In this document: positions 32,880-45,856 of the stretch, in pieces
Position numbering within the stretch: the first letter of the stretch is position 1
How the letters are laid out: each line of letters opens with the position of its first letter
Origin: Gossypium raimondii
Taxonomy: Eukaryota; Streptophyta; Magnoliopsida; Malvales; Malvaceae
Direction: 5' to 3'
NCBI RefSeq assembly: GCF_025698545.1
Contig: NC_068566.1
Coordinates: 47,719,192-47,783,191, forward strand
DNA length: 64,000 nt
Program-made: the position numbers and the translations under genes
Notes under the pieces: model-generated
The model's input: the letters and a program-made list of their open reading frames with translations, nothing else
Databases searched by the model: none
Told to the model about the DNA's origin: nothing

Positions 32880-35800
32880 ATCAAATTAAATATTATTAGT
32901 AAAAATTAATAAATATTATTTAAAAACTATTTTTAATCTTTTACATAAAATCAATTTATATTTTACATAAAATCAATTTAAATCAAGTGACACATTAATT
33001 TATTTTTAATATAATATATATATAATATTTTTTATCCATATTGTGGCAACTATTTTTAAAAAAAATTCAGGTGATAAAAGGTGATTAATTTCAAAGTGAC
33101 TTGTTAAAAAAAAGTGTGACGAAATCGAAAATTGAGTGAAATTAAAAAATATATATTACAAATCTTATAGGCCAAAAACAAATTGCTTTGTCCCTTGTTG
33201 AAACTTTAAAATATTTTGTAAACAAACCATTACCTTGTCACCTCCAAGAAAAAAACCCACCACAGCCATGGCTATGAAGTCAAAATAAGACCCATCACCA
33301 GCTTTCATAGAAACAATACAAGAAATCATGAGACTTTACAAATCACTTCCACCAAGACCTTCCATTGAAGAAGTTGAAGCAACCAAGACTGTTCTACAAA
33401 CTGCAGAAAATGAAGAAAAAACCAAGCTTGAAGCTATCTCTAAAGAACAATACCACCACCAACCCCTTGAAGGTGTCCCTGATGAACTCTTGTCTATTCT
33501 ACAACAAGTGAGGAAAACCATGGTGTTGTTTCAAAGCCATGAACAAAAGAAAGAAGCCTTTTACTTGGTTGAAGTTGATGATATGTTTGAGAGTTGAGAC
33601 CTTTGATGGGTTGATTCAAAGGGCTTCTTTATTGGTTTCTGGGGATAACTTGGAAGAGAAAGTGTGGGGATTTGATGGAGAAACTGTGATTAATGATGAT
33701 AGTTTGGTTACAAGTTCTTCTACAAAGGCTTCTTGCAACTCAGGTAAAGTTCTTTTTTTTTTTGTTTGATGTGGAAATTAATTTTGTTGATACACGGAAG
33801 AGAGGGTGGTGACGATGGTCAGTTCACTCTGTCTGATGAAGGAGGTGGTTGGAGCTGTAAAGGAAGGTTAAAAAAGGATTGAAGTAGATAATTTCTTGAT
33901 CCTTTCCATAGGCTGCATGAGCGAATTTAGAAATCTTTTTAGGTTAAAATGGAATAATAAAATTTTGAGAAATTAAAATATAATTTTATAATGAGATTTT
34001 ATATGGTAATTTTTCCATTTGAGGGGGGCCAAGCTTCTATTGCCTATCCCCCTTAAATTCACCACTGTTAGGCTCTCAGCCTTATATATGTTGATTGTCT
34101 ATTGTCTCGAGGTGTCATGTGGCAAATCGATATTGATAGATCAAAATCAAGTGGCACAACACTATAGGTCTAGGTAAGGTGATGATATGATGTAATTTGA
34201 GTAGTCTCGGATGGAACATGATGGTTGAAACTTGATATGGTAGTTAATGAATACACTTGCTTGCCAGTCAAGTTGCTAACTGAGGAGGGTCTTCACAAGG
34301 GATCTTCAATGAGAATCCTCTCTAACTATTTGTGTTGTGACTGCTCGGGGGACTTAATGAGGTGTAACAAGTTTCTTTTCTTCTTTTTATTGTTACATGC
34401 ATTGTTGTTTAAATTGGACCGGATTGAGAATCGGGCGGGGTACTAGTTTGGAAAGAGGTATTAGACCGATTGACCCATAAATTGGTAAAGATCAATTGAA
34501 TTAGGCTAAGAATTGGTTCAATCAATTTTTTAATTTTTTTAAATTTTTAATAATTTATTTAATTAAACTGTATAAACTGATCAGACTAGTGAATTGGTGG
34601 TCTGACCAATTCAACCATTAGTCTCGTTCTAAAAAGCTTCGCCTCATGTTATTAGATGATGAAATCAAAGGAGTTATTACTTATTATGAATCTATCGTAA
34701 TATCATGTCAATAAGAACTCAAGCAACTCAAGTCATTTGTCACTATATTGGATTTTATAGTCTTCAATACGATAAGAAATAGGAAAGTGCAAGTAGTCCT
34801 AAACAAATACTTTTGGTGTATTTTTGTAGGTGAAGATAGTAGTGAAAAACTAAACCTAATGAAGACAACAACCCTTATTGAAAACACTGAAAAAATGGGA
34901 GCAATAGTTCTTGATCTTAAGGCCAAGTTGATGGACCAAATAGAATGGTTACCTGTTTCAATTGGGAAATTAAACAGTGTGACCGAACTAGATTTATCCG
35001 AAAATCGAATAATGGCGTTGCCGCCTTCTATCGATGGTCTTCAAGCATTGACAAAGCTCGATCTTCACTCAAACCAACTCATAAACCTTCCTGATGGAAT
35101 TGGGGAACTTGTCAACCTACTAGAGCTTGATCTCCATGCAAATCGATTAAGCTCATTACCTGCTTCGTTCGGAAACTTGAAGAACCTAATGAATCTCGAT
35201 TTGAGTTCAAACAACTTCACTCATTTGCCAGATACAATTGGTAACTTGACTTCTTTGAAGAGACTAATTGTTGAAACAAATGAACTTGAAGAACTTCCAT
35301 ACACAATTGGAAATTGCTCCTCATTATTGGTGTTGAGGTTGGATTTTAATAGGATAAAGGCGTTGCCCGAGGCGATCGGAAAGCTCGAATGCTTGGAGAT
35401 ACTTACATCACACTATAATAGGATCAAAGGGTTGTCAACAACAATGGGAAACCTTTCAAATTTAAAATAGCTTGATGTTGGCTTCAATGAGATTGAATCC
35501 ATCCCTGAGACCCTTTGTTTTGCAATAAGTCTAAGAAAATTGAAAGTTGGGAAGAACTTTGCGGACCTTAGAGCCTTGCCGAGATCGATTGGAAACCTCG
35601 AGATGCTTGAAGAGTTAGATATAAATGACAATCAGATAGGAGTTTTACCCGATTCTTTTCGATTCTTATCCAAATTGAGAGTTTTTCATGTCGATGAGAC
35701 TCCATTGGAAGTTCCATCAAGAGAAGTAATCAAATTAGGTGCTAAGATATGCTAATTCATTATTATATCACCTTGAATTGATCTTGCTAGTTTACACTCA

Positions 35801-37449
35801 TTCAAATTCTTTTGTACATTTTAGGCAGTTGTTCAATTCATGGTTGACCTTGTTGCTAATAGAGATACCAAATCTCCATCACCAAAGAAAAAGAAGAGTT
35901 TTTATTTCGAGTTCCGATCAATTTTTCGACAATCTCGGACTGCGAGTACTGAGAACATGTAGCAAGTGAATTCCTACTATAAAGCATTTTATCAATTTAT
36001 ATATATGTATATGTATATCTGCTCTACATAGCTTCAGGTGTTCGATTTCTTTTCTAAGATTTGCTTACAACATGAGATATATTACTTGTATATTATTTGT
36101 GGGATGATTTCAAAGCTTTGTGTAGACTTTGTAATGTATTTTTGTTCTAACTCAACTCAAAGTTAGACAGTATTATTTTTTTCCGAGTTATTTCGAAAGC
36201 ATGTCTTTCAAAATTGCTAATCAAATCATTTTTTAGTCTGACAGGGGTGAATTTAAGTGGACAAACCCCCTAAATGAAAATTTGAATTAAATATATATAT
36301 GATAACATCTTTTAGTCCTTTAAAATGATGAATTATAAACTAGTAAATGATAAAATTATATTTTAATCTCTCCAAAATTTATAATTATTATTTTTAGATT
36401 CATCTCTAGATTCAAGTTCTTTGAAGATTCGAGTAATTTTGGATTCACGTAATTTCTTATTCAAATAATTATTAAACAAGTTTGAGTTGATAACTTTTTA
36501 TGACCAAATAGGTTATGTCATATTTTAAATTTAGATTGATACGATGGACTTTTCAAATTCGATAAGAATTGACAGATTCTATAATGCAATTAAATTAATA
36601 ATTAAAACACACACTTCATTTTTATATGCTTTTTACACTGTGATTAAAAAAATCCCAGAACAGCATGAAAAGAACTTCAAAACAATTGCCATACATAATA
36701 TAGTGTATAAAACAATATTATTTGGCAACAATATGTTATGAAGATGATGTTAATTGAATTAAAATCAAAAGTTGACTAATTAAATAGCTTTTGTTGTTTT
36801 TTCAAGGGAAAAAAAACTGTGGGCTTTAATTTAATCAAGTCAATTTCAACAATTTAGCTGGTTTCTCAAATGTGGAACTTGAGCTAGAGTTTTGTGGATA
36901 AACCCCTTTTCCTCTCTCTCTCTCTCTCTTTTTCTCATTATTGTCAAACTCAAGAAAGAATCATAGGGTCTAAATTAATCAAATTTGAAATTGATATGAA
37001 ATTGAAATGATTTGAATTTGAAATAACTTGAAAATTGTTTAAATTTTAAATTAATTAATAATTCAATTCAAAAATCCAAACTTTAAATTCGGATGTCGAA
37101 CTTGAAATTAAAATAATCTGAATTTAAATTGATTCAAACTAAATTTTTTGAAATTTTTAAAAGCCGAAATAATTTATCCATATTAAGATTCATCATAAAA
37201 AAGAAAAAAAAAAAAAATATGCTCAAATCATGTATGATTTTTGTCTTCGAATTTAGTAAAAAATAACCTTATAATGACAAGTAAATTAAATAATTTTAAA
37301 TTGGTGCCTACTTTTTGGAATTAAGTCTAAACTTAATTTTCAGGCCCTAATTAAATATGGAATCCAACTTTATTAATTAAGATTAATGAAAAGTTGACTT
37401 TAGAAATTATAGAACATGAAGCATTCAAACATAAGCCACCATTTCTCGG
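32880..37449. repeat. Tandem duplication unit 1 (PIRL pseudogene copy)
   Basis: Sequence from about 32883 (AAATTAAATATTATTAG..) to about 37449 (..CCACCATTTCTCGG) is repeated in direct orientation at about 37464-42060, covering promoter, three exons, introns and 3' flank of an LRR gene. The offset is about 4.6 kb (start codons 33268 and 37869; end of unit 37449 and 42060). The second unit begins directly after the first ends. Confidence 0.85.
33268..35962 (+). pseudogene. Plant intracellular Ras-group-related LRR (PIRL) gene, broken copy
   Basis: This is the upstream duplicate of the intact gene at 37869-40652, with the same three-exon layout (about 33268-33743, 34830-35746, 35825-35962). Four lesions are visible against the intact copy: codon 7 is TAA instead of CAA (33286-33288); a 7-bp insertion of the type AGTTGAG after DDMFE (about 33591-33599) shifts the frame and meets TGA; a TAG replaces GAG inside an LRR (35468-35470); and the exon-2 donor reads AAG|AT instead of AAG|GT (35747). 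The rest is very similar to the intact gene, so decay is recent. A shorter protein from the later ATG at 33328 would still hit the frameshift. A 15-bp in-frame stretch near 33730 present only here may be ancestral. Confidence 0.88.
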
Positions 37450-37868
37450 TAAAATTCAAAAACGAATTAAATATTATTAGTAAAAATTAATAAATATTAT
37501 TTAAAAACTATTTTTATCTTTTACATAAAATCTATTTATATTTTACATAAAATCAATTTAAATCAAGTGAGACTTTAATTTATTTTTAATATAATATTTT
37601 ATAAATATATATTATATAATATTTTTATCCATATTGTGTCAACTATTTTAAAAAAAAAATTCAGGTGATAAAGGTGATTAATTTCAAAGTGACTTGTTAA
37701 AAAAAAGTGTGACGAAATCTAAAATCGGGTGAAATTAAAAAATATATTACAAATCTCATTGGTTAAAAAACAAATTGCTTTGTCCCTTGTTGAAACTTCA
37801 AAATCTTTTGTAAACAAACCATTTCCTTGTCACCCCCAAGAACCCCAAGAAAAAAACCCACCATAGCC

Positions 37869-40652
37869 ATGGCTGTGAAGTCAAAACAAAACCCATCACC
37901 AGCTTTCATAGAAACAATACAAGAAATCATGAGACTTTACAAATCACTTCCACCAAGACCTTCCATTGAAGAAGTTGAAGCAGCCAAGACTGTTCTACAA
38001 ACTGCAGAAAATGAAGAAAAAACCAAGCTTGAAGCTATCTCTAAAGACCAATACCACCACCAACCCCTTGAAGGTGTCCCTGATGAACTCTTGTCTATTC
38101 TACAACAAGTGAGGAAAACCATGGTGTTGTTTCAAAGCCATGAACAAAAGAAAGAAGCCCTTTACTTGGTTGAAGTTGATGATATGTTTGAGACCTTTGA
38201 TGGGTTGATTGAAAGGGCTTCTTTATTGGTTTCTGGGGATAACTTGGAAGAGAAAGTGTGGGGATTTGATGGAGAAACTGTGATTAGTGATGATCGTTTC
38301 GTTACAAGTTCTTGCAACTCAGGTAAAGTCTTTTTTTTTTTTTTTGATGTGGAAATTAATTTTGTTGATACACGGAGAGAGGGTGGTGACGATGGTCAGT
38401 TCACTCCGTTTGATGAAGGAAGTGGTTGGAGCTATAAAGGAAGGTTGAGAAAGGATTGAAGTAGATAATTTCTTGATCCTTTCCTTAGGCTCCATGAGCG
38501 AATTTAGAAATCTTTTCGGGTTAAAATGGAAAAATAAAATTTTGAGAAATTAAAATATAATTTATAATGTATTAATTTATGATTATTTTAGAAAAATATT
38601 AAATATAACTTTTTTTTAGAGGTCAAAGTGTAATTTATCAGAATTTAAATTTAAATTTAATTATTTTATCAGGATTTTAGATAGTAATTTTTCCATTTGA
38701 GGGGGGCCAAGCCCCTACTGCCTATCCCCTTAAATTCGCCCCTGTTAGGCTCTCAGCCTTATATATGTTGATTGTCCATTATCCCGAGGTGTCATGTGGC
38801 AAATTGATATTAATAGATCAAAATCAAGTGGCACAACTCTATAGGTCTAGGTAAGGTGACGATATGATGTAATTTGAGTCGTCTCTGATGGAGCATGATG
38901 GTTGAGATTTGATATGGTAGTTAATGAATGCACTTGCTTGCCAGTCAAGTTGCTAATTGAGGAGGGTCATCACAAGGGATCTTCAATGAGAATCCTCTCT
39001 GACCATTTGAGGTGTGACTGCTCGGGGGGATTTAATGAGGCGTAACAAGTTTCTTTTCTTCTTTTTATTGTTACATGCATGGTTGTTTGAATTGGGCCGG
39101 ATTGAGAATCGGGCAGGGTACTAGTTTGGAAAGAGGTATTAGACCGATTGACCCACAACTTGGTAAAGATCAATTGAATTGGGCTAAAAATTGGTTCAAC
39201 CGATTTTTTATATATTTTTTATTTTTATAAATTTTTAATAATTTATTTAATTAAACTGTATAAACTAATCAGACCAGTGAATTAGTGGTCTGACCAATTC
39301 AACCACTAGCCTCGTTCTAAAAACCTTCGCCTCATGTTATTAGATGATGAAATAAAAGGAGTTATTACTTATTATGGATCTATAGTGATATCATGTCAAT
39401 AAGAACTCAAGCAACTCAAGTCATTTGTCACTATATTGGATTTTATGGTCTCCAATACAATAAGAAATAGGAAAGTGCAATGTAGTCCTAATCAAATGCT
39501 TTTGGTGTATTTTTGCAGGTGAAGATGGTAGTGGAAAACTAGACCTAATGAAGATAGCAACCCTTATTGAAAGCACTGCAAAAATGGGAGCAATAGTTCT
39601 TGATCTTAAGGCCAAGTTGATGGACCAAATAGAATGGTTACCTGTTTCAATTGGGAAATTAAACAGTGTGACCGAACTAGATTTATCCGAAAATCGAATA
39701 ATGGCGTTGCCGCCTTCTATCAATGGGCTTCAAGCATTGACAAAGCTCGATCTTCACTCAAACCAACTCATAAACCTTCCTGATGGAATTGGGGAACTTG
39801 TCAACCTACTAGAGCTTGATCTCCATGCAAATCGATTAAGCTCATTACCTGCTTCGTTCGGGAACTTGAAGAACCTCATGAATCTCGATTTGAGTTCAAA
39901 CAACTTCACTCATTTGCCAGATACAATTGGTAACTTGACTTCTTTGAAGAGACTAATTGTTGAAACAAATGAACTTGAAGAACTTCCATACACAATTGGA
40001 AATTGCTCGTCATTATCGGTGTTGAGGTTGGATTTTAATAGGATAAAGGCGTTGCCCGAGGCGATTGGAAAGCTCGAATGTTTGGAGATACTTACGGCAC
40101 ACTATAATAGGATCAAAGGGTTGCCAACAACAATGGGAAACCTTTCAAATTTAAAAGAGCTTGATGTTGGCTTCAATGAGATTGAATCCATCCCTGAGAC
40201 CCTTTGTTTTGCAATAAGTCTAAGAAAATTGAAAGTTGGGAAGAACTTTGCGGACCTTAGAGCCTTACCGAGATCGATTGGAAACCTCGAGATGCTCGAG
40301 GAGTTAGATATAAGTGACAATCAAATAAGAGTTTTACCCGATTCTTTTCGATTCTTATCCAAATTGAGAGTTCTTCATGCCGATGAGACTCCATTGGAAG
40401 TTCCATCAAGAGAAGTAATCAAATTAGGTGCTAAGGTATGCTAATTTCATTACTATATCACCTTGAATTGATCTTGCTAGTTTACACTCATTCAAATTCT
40501 TTTGTATATTTTAGGCTGTTGTTCAATTCATGGTTGACCTTGTTGCTAATAGAGATACCAAATCTCCATCACCAAAGAAAAAGAAGAGTTTTTATTTCGG
40601 GTTCCGGTCAATTTTTCGACGATCTCGGACTGCGAGTACCGAGAACATGTAG
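37869..40652 (+). CDS. Plant intracellular Ras-group-related LRR protein, PIRL4/5-like
   Basis: Exons 37869-38322, 39519-40435 and 40515-40652; 1509 nt, 502 aa. PIRLs are plant-only cytoplasmic LRR proteins related to animal Ras-binding LRRs such as SHOC2; their partners are poorly known. Residues 1-150 are the family's N-terminal region (ETIQEIMRLYKSLPPRPSIE, KAKTVLQTAENEEKTKLEAI-like, VPDELLSILQQVRKTMV). Residues 192 to about 446 hold eleven LRRs of 23 residues with the pattern LPxxIGxLxxLxxLDLxxNxIxx; the ninth is slightly longer (KVGKNFADLRA). A family-conserved LPRSIGNLEMLEELDISDNQ follows, then AVVQFMVDLVANRDTK and a basic tail (KKKKSFYFGFRSIFRRSR). I chose the ATG at 37869 because the duplicate keeps it and because the open frame upstream has no other ATG. 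The PIRL4/5 placement is from memory of the family. Confidence 0.92.
38380..39010. repeat. Dispersed repeat in PIRL intron 1, also at 33790-34330 and 59540-59960
   Basis: Shared landmarks in the same order: GATGGTCAGTTCACT, GAAGG.GGTGGTTGGAG, GGTTGAGAAAGGATGAAG, then GAGGTGTCATGTGG and CAAGTGGCACAACTCTATAG, and finally GATGGAGCATGATGG or equivalent. The two PIRL copies share it by duplication; the one at 59540-59960 is an independent member, so it is a mobile family. Class unknown. Confidence 0.5.
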
Positions 40653-42522
40653 CAAGTGAATTCCTACTATAAAACATTTTATCAATTTATATATATGTAT
40701 ATGTATATCTGCTCTACATAGCTCAAGGTGTTCGATTTCTTTTCTAAGATTTGCTTACAACATGAGATATATTACTTGTATATTATTTGTGAGATGATTT
40801 CAAAGCTTTGTGTAGACTTTGTAATGTATTTTTGTTCTAATTCAACTCAAAGTTAGACAGTATTATTTTTTTTCCAAGTTATTTCGAGTGCATGTCTTTC
40901 AAAATTGCTAATCAAATCATTTTTTATTCGGACAGGGGCGAATTTAAGTGGACAAACAGGGACAAACCCCCTAAATGAAAATTTGAATTAAATATATATA
41001 TGATAACATCCTTTTAGTCCCTTAAAATGATGAATTATAAACTAATAAATGATAAAATTATATTTTGATCTCTCCAAAATTTATAATTAATTTTTTTATT
41101 CACCTCTAGATTCAAGTCCTTTGAAGATTCGAGTAATTTTAGATTCACGTAATTTCTTATTCAAATAATTATTAAACAAGTTTGAGTTGATAACTTTTTA
41201 TGATCAAACGGCTTATGTCATATTTTAAATTTAGATTGATACAACGGACTTTTCAAATTCAGATAAGAATTGACAGATTCTATAATGCAATTAAATTAAT
41301 AACTAAAACACACACTTCATTTTATATACTTTTACACTGTGATTAAAAAATCCCAGAACAGCATGAAAAGAACTTCAAAACAATTGCCATACATAATATA
41401 GTGTATAAACAATATTATTTGGCAACATTATGTTATGAAGATGATGTTAATTGAATTAAAATCAAAAGTTGACTAATTAAATAGCTTTTGTTGTTTTTCA
41501 AGGAAAAAAACTGTGGGCTTTAATTTAATCAGGTCGATTTCAACTTTATTGTCAAACTGAAGAAAGAATCATAGGGTAGGGTCTAAATTAATCAAATTTG
41601 AAATTGATATGAAATTCAAATGATTTGAATTTGAAATAACTCGAAAAGTGTTTAAAATTTAAATTAATTAATAATTCAATTCAAAATCCAAATTTTAAAT
41701 TCGGATGTCGAATTTGAAATTAAAATAATCTGAATTTAAATTGACTCAAACTAAAATTTTTGAAATTTTTAAAAGCTGAATTAATTTATCCATATTAAGA
41801 TTCATCATAAAAAAAGAAAAAAACAAAATATGCTCAAATCATGTATGATTTTTGTCTTCGAATTTAGTAAAAAATAACCTTATAATGACAAGTAAATTAA
41901 ATAATTTTAAATTGGTGCCTACTTTTTGGAATTAAGTCTAAACTTAATTTTCAGGCCCTAATTAAATATGGAATCCAACTTTATTAATTAAGATTAATGA
42001 AAAGTTGACTTTAGAAATTTTAGAACATGAAGTATTCAAACATAAGCCACCATTTCTCGGGTCCAAATTTAACTTAAATATCCATTTATTCAACTTTGAT
42101 AAAAAAAAATGTCAAAATTTTCCATCTGCCCTTGGACTTCAATTAAGTTTGAGATCTAGTCTCTATATTTAAAAAAAATTAAAAATTAAATCTTTCTACT
42201 TTTTCGATTAAAAAGATCGTAGGATAATCGTTGACATCATTAATATTTTTTTGTCAAAATTTACTGTAAATGTGCCAATGCAGTCATACTAACATCAGTA
42301 GTAAATTATAATGGACTCTGTTGAGGGAAGCCTACTTCTAGCTTGAGCTCTCAACAGAGTCGGGAGGCAAAACCCCAACTCAACCTGAGGGCAACACCAA
42401 CTTATTGAGAGATTTCTCAATTTTAAATGGACGACACTTCAAAAGTCTCACGAGTCTACTATGTTTGATATGGAGAGCTCATAAATGTTGCGAAAGACGT
42501 AAAGTGTTGGAGGCTCGCCTTA
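40653..42522. other. 3' flank of the intact PIRL copy, then unique spacer
   Basis: 40653 to about 42060 is the second duplicate's 3' side, nearly collinear with 35963-37449. From 42061 the sequence is unique. No further gene. Confidence 0.5.
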
Positions 42523-42530
42523 CTCACAAC

Positions 42531-42972
42531 TAGACCTGTCCATGGGTCGGGCGGCCCGGCCCGACGGTCCGCCCGAAATATGGGAGGGTTCGGGTAAAAA
42601 TATAGGCCCGAAATATGGGCTTGGGCAAAAAAATGAGGCCCATTTTAAAAATGGGCCGGGCTCGGGCTCAACTTTTTTGGCCCAAGCCCGGGCCGGCCCG
42701 GCCCGACCCGAATATAATAAATACATATTTTTTATTTTTATTTTTTAATTTTTAATTTTAAAATACTTTTAAAATATTTTTTTTATTTTTAAAATATTTT
42801 TTTTGTGTTTATTAAAAATATGGCCGGGCCGGGCCAGGCCGGGCTCGGGCTTACTCTTTTTTCCCGGGTCAGGCCTGGGCAAAATTCCAGGCCCATATTT
42901 CGGGCCGGGCCCGGGCCTAAGAGTCGGGCCAAAAAATTTTTCCGGGCCCGGCCCGGCCCATGGACAGCTCTA
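42531..42972. mobile_element. GC-rich palindromic hAT-like element, copy B (442 bp)
   Basis: Ends TAGACCTGTCCATGGG (left) and TAGAGCTGTCCATGGGCC (right, inward). CTCACAAC flanks both sides (42523-42530 and 42973-42980). It is in the opposite orientation to copies A and C, judged from the order of the shared internal segments (CCCGAAATATGGG.., AATATAATAAATA core). This is the most complete of the three copies. Confidence 0.8.
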
Positions 42973-42980
42973 CTCACAAC

Positions 42981-43495
42981 AACCAATAAAGCCAATGGGG
43001 ATCCAGCATAAGAAGCCCACCGATTGTCCAGGGGCAATCCCATATTCCTTCTAGGGCTTACAAAAGAACTAATGGAGAGGCAAATGAAACTTAGCTTTGA
43101 AAAGGAACATCAACATGAAAAAATCTGTCACTCGTACAATTCACCCCAGCGAGAACTGAAAATTCATAAGCTTAGTTCAGCAACTTGATTCCTCTAACCT
43201 CCAACATCCTTACCATCACCTCATGTTTCATTTTACATAGCCACTCATTCCCTTCGATGGGCACAAAAAACTCCTATACTTGTCAGGGTTCTTGGTCACG
43301 TCTCGAACTACTTGAACTAGATTTATCGACTTTTTTTACATCCGACTACTAAACTTTTTTTGACTTGGTGGGTCAAATACCGAAATCGTTATTTTTCTAA
43401 AATCATGAGAATGCAGATTTTTTTTAATCAATTTCAATTTATTTTTGTAATCCAGCACTATTATATATATAATACAACAAAATGATCTTAAAGTG
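42981..43495. other. Intergenic, no gene seen
   Basis: Mixed-composition spacer without domain signal between the hAT-like element and the LTR nest. Confidence 0.35.
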
Positions 43496-45856
43496 TGTTG
43501 ACACCATTTTTTTGATAAAATGGGGTCGATTTGGATATTAAAAATGAAAATGAATATGATAGTCGCCACTAATCTTTTTCGATGAGGTGTGATCGGGTCA
43601 CCTCGAAAAGTGGTTGTTTTAATAAACCATTCGATTTTATTAAAACAACGATTTTGGTCCACAAAATTCAGAAAAATGGGTTCGGGAGTCGATTATGTAC
43701 GAGGAAGGATTAGCACCCTCGTAACGCCCAAAAATTGGTACCTAGTTGATTAATTAGTGTCTTAGTGTCGAAGATTGAAAAATTTGAAGAATTTTAAAAA
43801 TACGATCCTTTATTGAAATGTTAAAAATTTTCGAGAAAATGGCATATTTCACGTTAATCGAGGAAGAGAATTATATCCAGTAAGTTAAGACACAATGTCT
43901 TGAATTCTCAATGCGCGAATGGATGCCAAAAATTTACTTATTTAAAAAATATTTAGCTATCTCGGACAAAAAAAAGGGATCATGCCCAGTAAGTTAGGAC
44001 ACGATCTTTTCTTAATTCCCGAGATCGTTTAAAACTTGAGTTTGAAAAGATTTGTGTACTTAGATTTATTGTGAAAATCGAAATCCCGTAAGTTAGGGTA
44101 CGACCTTCTCGAATCTAAACACGAGATTTTGCTTATTCAAAAAAATCATAATTTATGCATTGAAATTAATCTAACTCGGAATAGTAGAGCATGGCGTTAA
44201 TGTGCGTAGCAAACAATGATGAACACGATAATGTAAGCATAAATAATACGCATGCATGACATAGTAAACGAGATAAATAATAGGAGAGACAAATCGATCA
44301 TATCACAACCAATAAATGAATGAATAATTAAGACATTCCTTTAAAATAATAACGAACATATATGCAAATAAATAAATTAACATCGAGTGAAACAAAAATG
44401 CAATAAATAAAATTAATAAAACTATAAAAAGTATAAAATATGTGTGCATATATATATTTTAAAATTATCAAAATATAACAAATATATATATGTATATATA
44501 AATTATAAAATATATGTACATATATGTATTATAAAATGTATATAAGTATACGTATATTTTAAAATTATAAAGTATATACAAAAAAAGAATATATGTATGT
44601 ATATAAATAGGAGTTATAGAATATAAAACACATATATATTATAAGAATGCATATATATATATATATATATTAAAGTTATAGAATATAAAACACATATGTA
44701 TGTATAAATATATAAAACATAAAATATATTTGCGTATGTATATTATAAAATGTGACAGATTTAAATAATGATTCATAATAAATTTTGAATAATAATACAT
44801 GGTAAATTTATACAATATTAATGATAGATTTAAAATAATAATAGATTATAATATTGAAATAGTGTTGATAACAAACAAAAAATATATATTAAAATTAAAC
44901 ATAAAAAGAAAGTTAGATTAAAAAAATCTAAAAACAACAGAAAATGAATTTTAAACAGAATAAAAATCAAGTACACTAAATTAAATAGGCATGGATTAAA
45001 TCGTATTTAATTAAAAGCATGAAAATAAAAACAGAATTAGGACTAAAAGAGGAGCGCGCGAATAACATGGGGACTAAAGTGGGAAATATCCCAATCCACA
45101 AAACGCAGCGCTGCGATATGAACCAAAATGAAATCAGCAGGAAATTGTGCGGTCAAAACTAAATAAACAAAAGGGGCTATTGAACCATAGCGCAAAAAGG
45201 GAGGACCTGTTGCACAAATAACCCTCCCAATACCAAAACACGCCGATCTAGCCGCATTTGGGTCGGGTCAATGGGTCTGGCTCAATACAGCACCGTTTTG
45301 GAGCCATTGGAATGGGTCTCAAATGGTGCCGTTTTATGGTCTGTGTAAAGCTAAAAAAAAAACACAAAAGCATTAAGCCATTTTACAACAGATTTGTAAA
45401 CCCTAGCCTCCCTCACGCCGTTCTCAAGGTCGAATTCCCTCTTCGTCTCCGATGAAGACCTACAGAAGGGTTCCGACGGTGCGCCCAGGTAAGGTTTCTC
45501 CTTGCCTTTTCCTCTTTTTATTTTATAAATATTCTTATATATATATGATTAAATGAAAAAAAAACGAAAAAGAAAGAATAAATCAGGAAACAGAATGAAA
45601 AACAAAGAGAAAAGAAGAACACCTTTTCTTTAATTTTTGCGATGTTTTATTGATTTCTCAATTCTTTTTTTGTATTTTTCCAATTGTTTTTTTACTGTCT
45701 GTCTTGTTTCTCCGATTCGTGTTTGGCTTTTATATAGCCAAAGAGAAAAATAAAAAATAAAAATAAAAATAAAAATAAAAATATAAAAAAGCTACTGCCT
45801 ATATTGCTTTCTTCTCTTTTCTGTCTCTATTTCCTTTTTCGTGTTTGTTTGCAGGT
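43496..45856 (-). mobile_element. LTR of an arginine-primed retrotransposon family, truncated copy R1
   Basis: On the minus strand this matches the complete LTR at 47825-50604 in order and ends GGTGTCAACA at 43496. Shared markers (plus strand): TCGGGTCACCTCG.., GGTTCGGGAGTCGATTATG, ACGAGGAAGGATTAGCACCC, three CCAGTAAGTTAGGACAC-like words about 100 bp apart (43874, 43984, 44083), an AT microsatellite area (44440-44760), and a GCCGTTTTG-rich region near 45290. About the first 330 bases of the LTR (minus sense) are missing because another LTR starts at 45857. Confidence 0.65.

Larger units (their letters stand above)
37450..42060. repeat. Tandem duplication unit 2 (intact PIRL copy)
   Basis: Direct repeat of 32880-37449; see that entry. 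Relative to unit 1 it has an additional AT-rich stretch in intron 1 (about 38560-38690) and lacks the (CT)n tract seen at 36913-36931. Confidence 0.85.

Noticed and set aside
33328-33597. The upstream PIRL copy as a functional gene using the ATG at 33328.
   Set aside because: Even from that start the 7-bp insertion shifts the frame, an LRR codon is a stop, and the exon-2 donor is lost.
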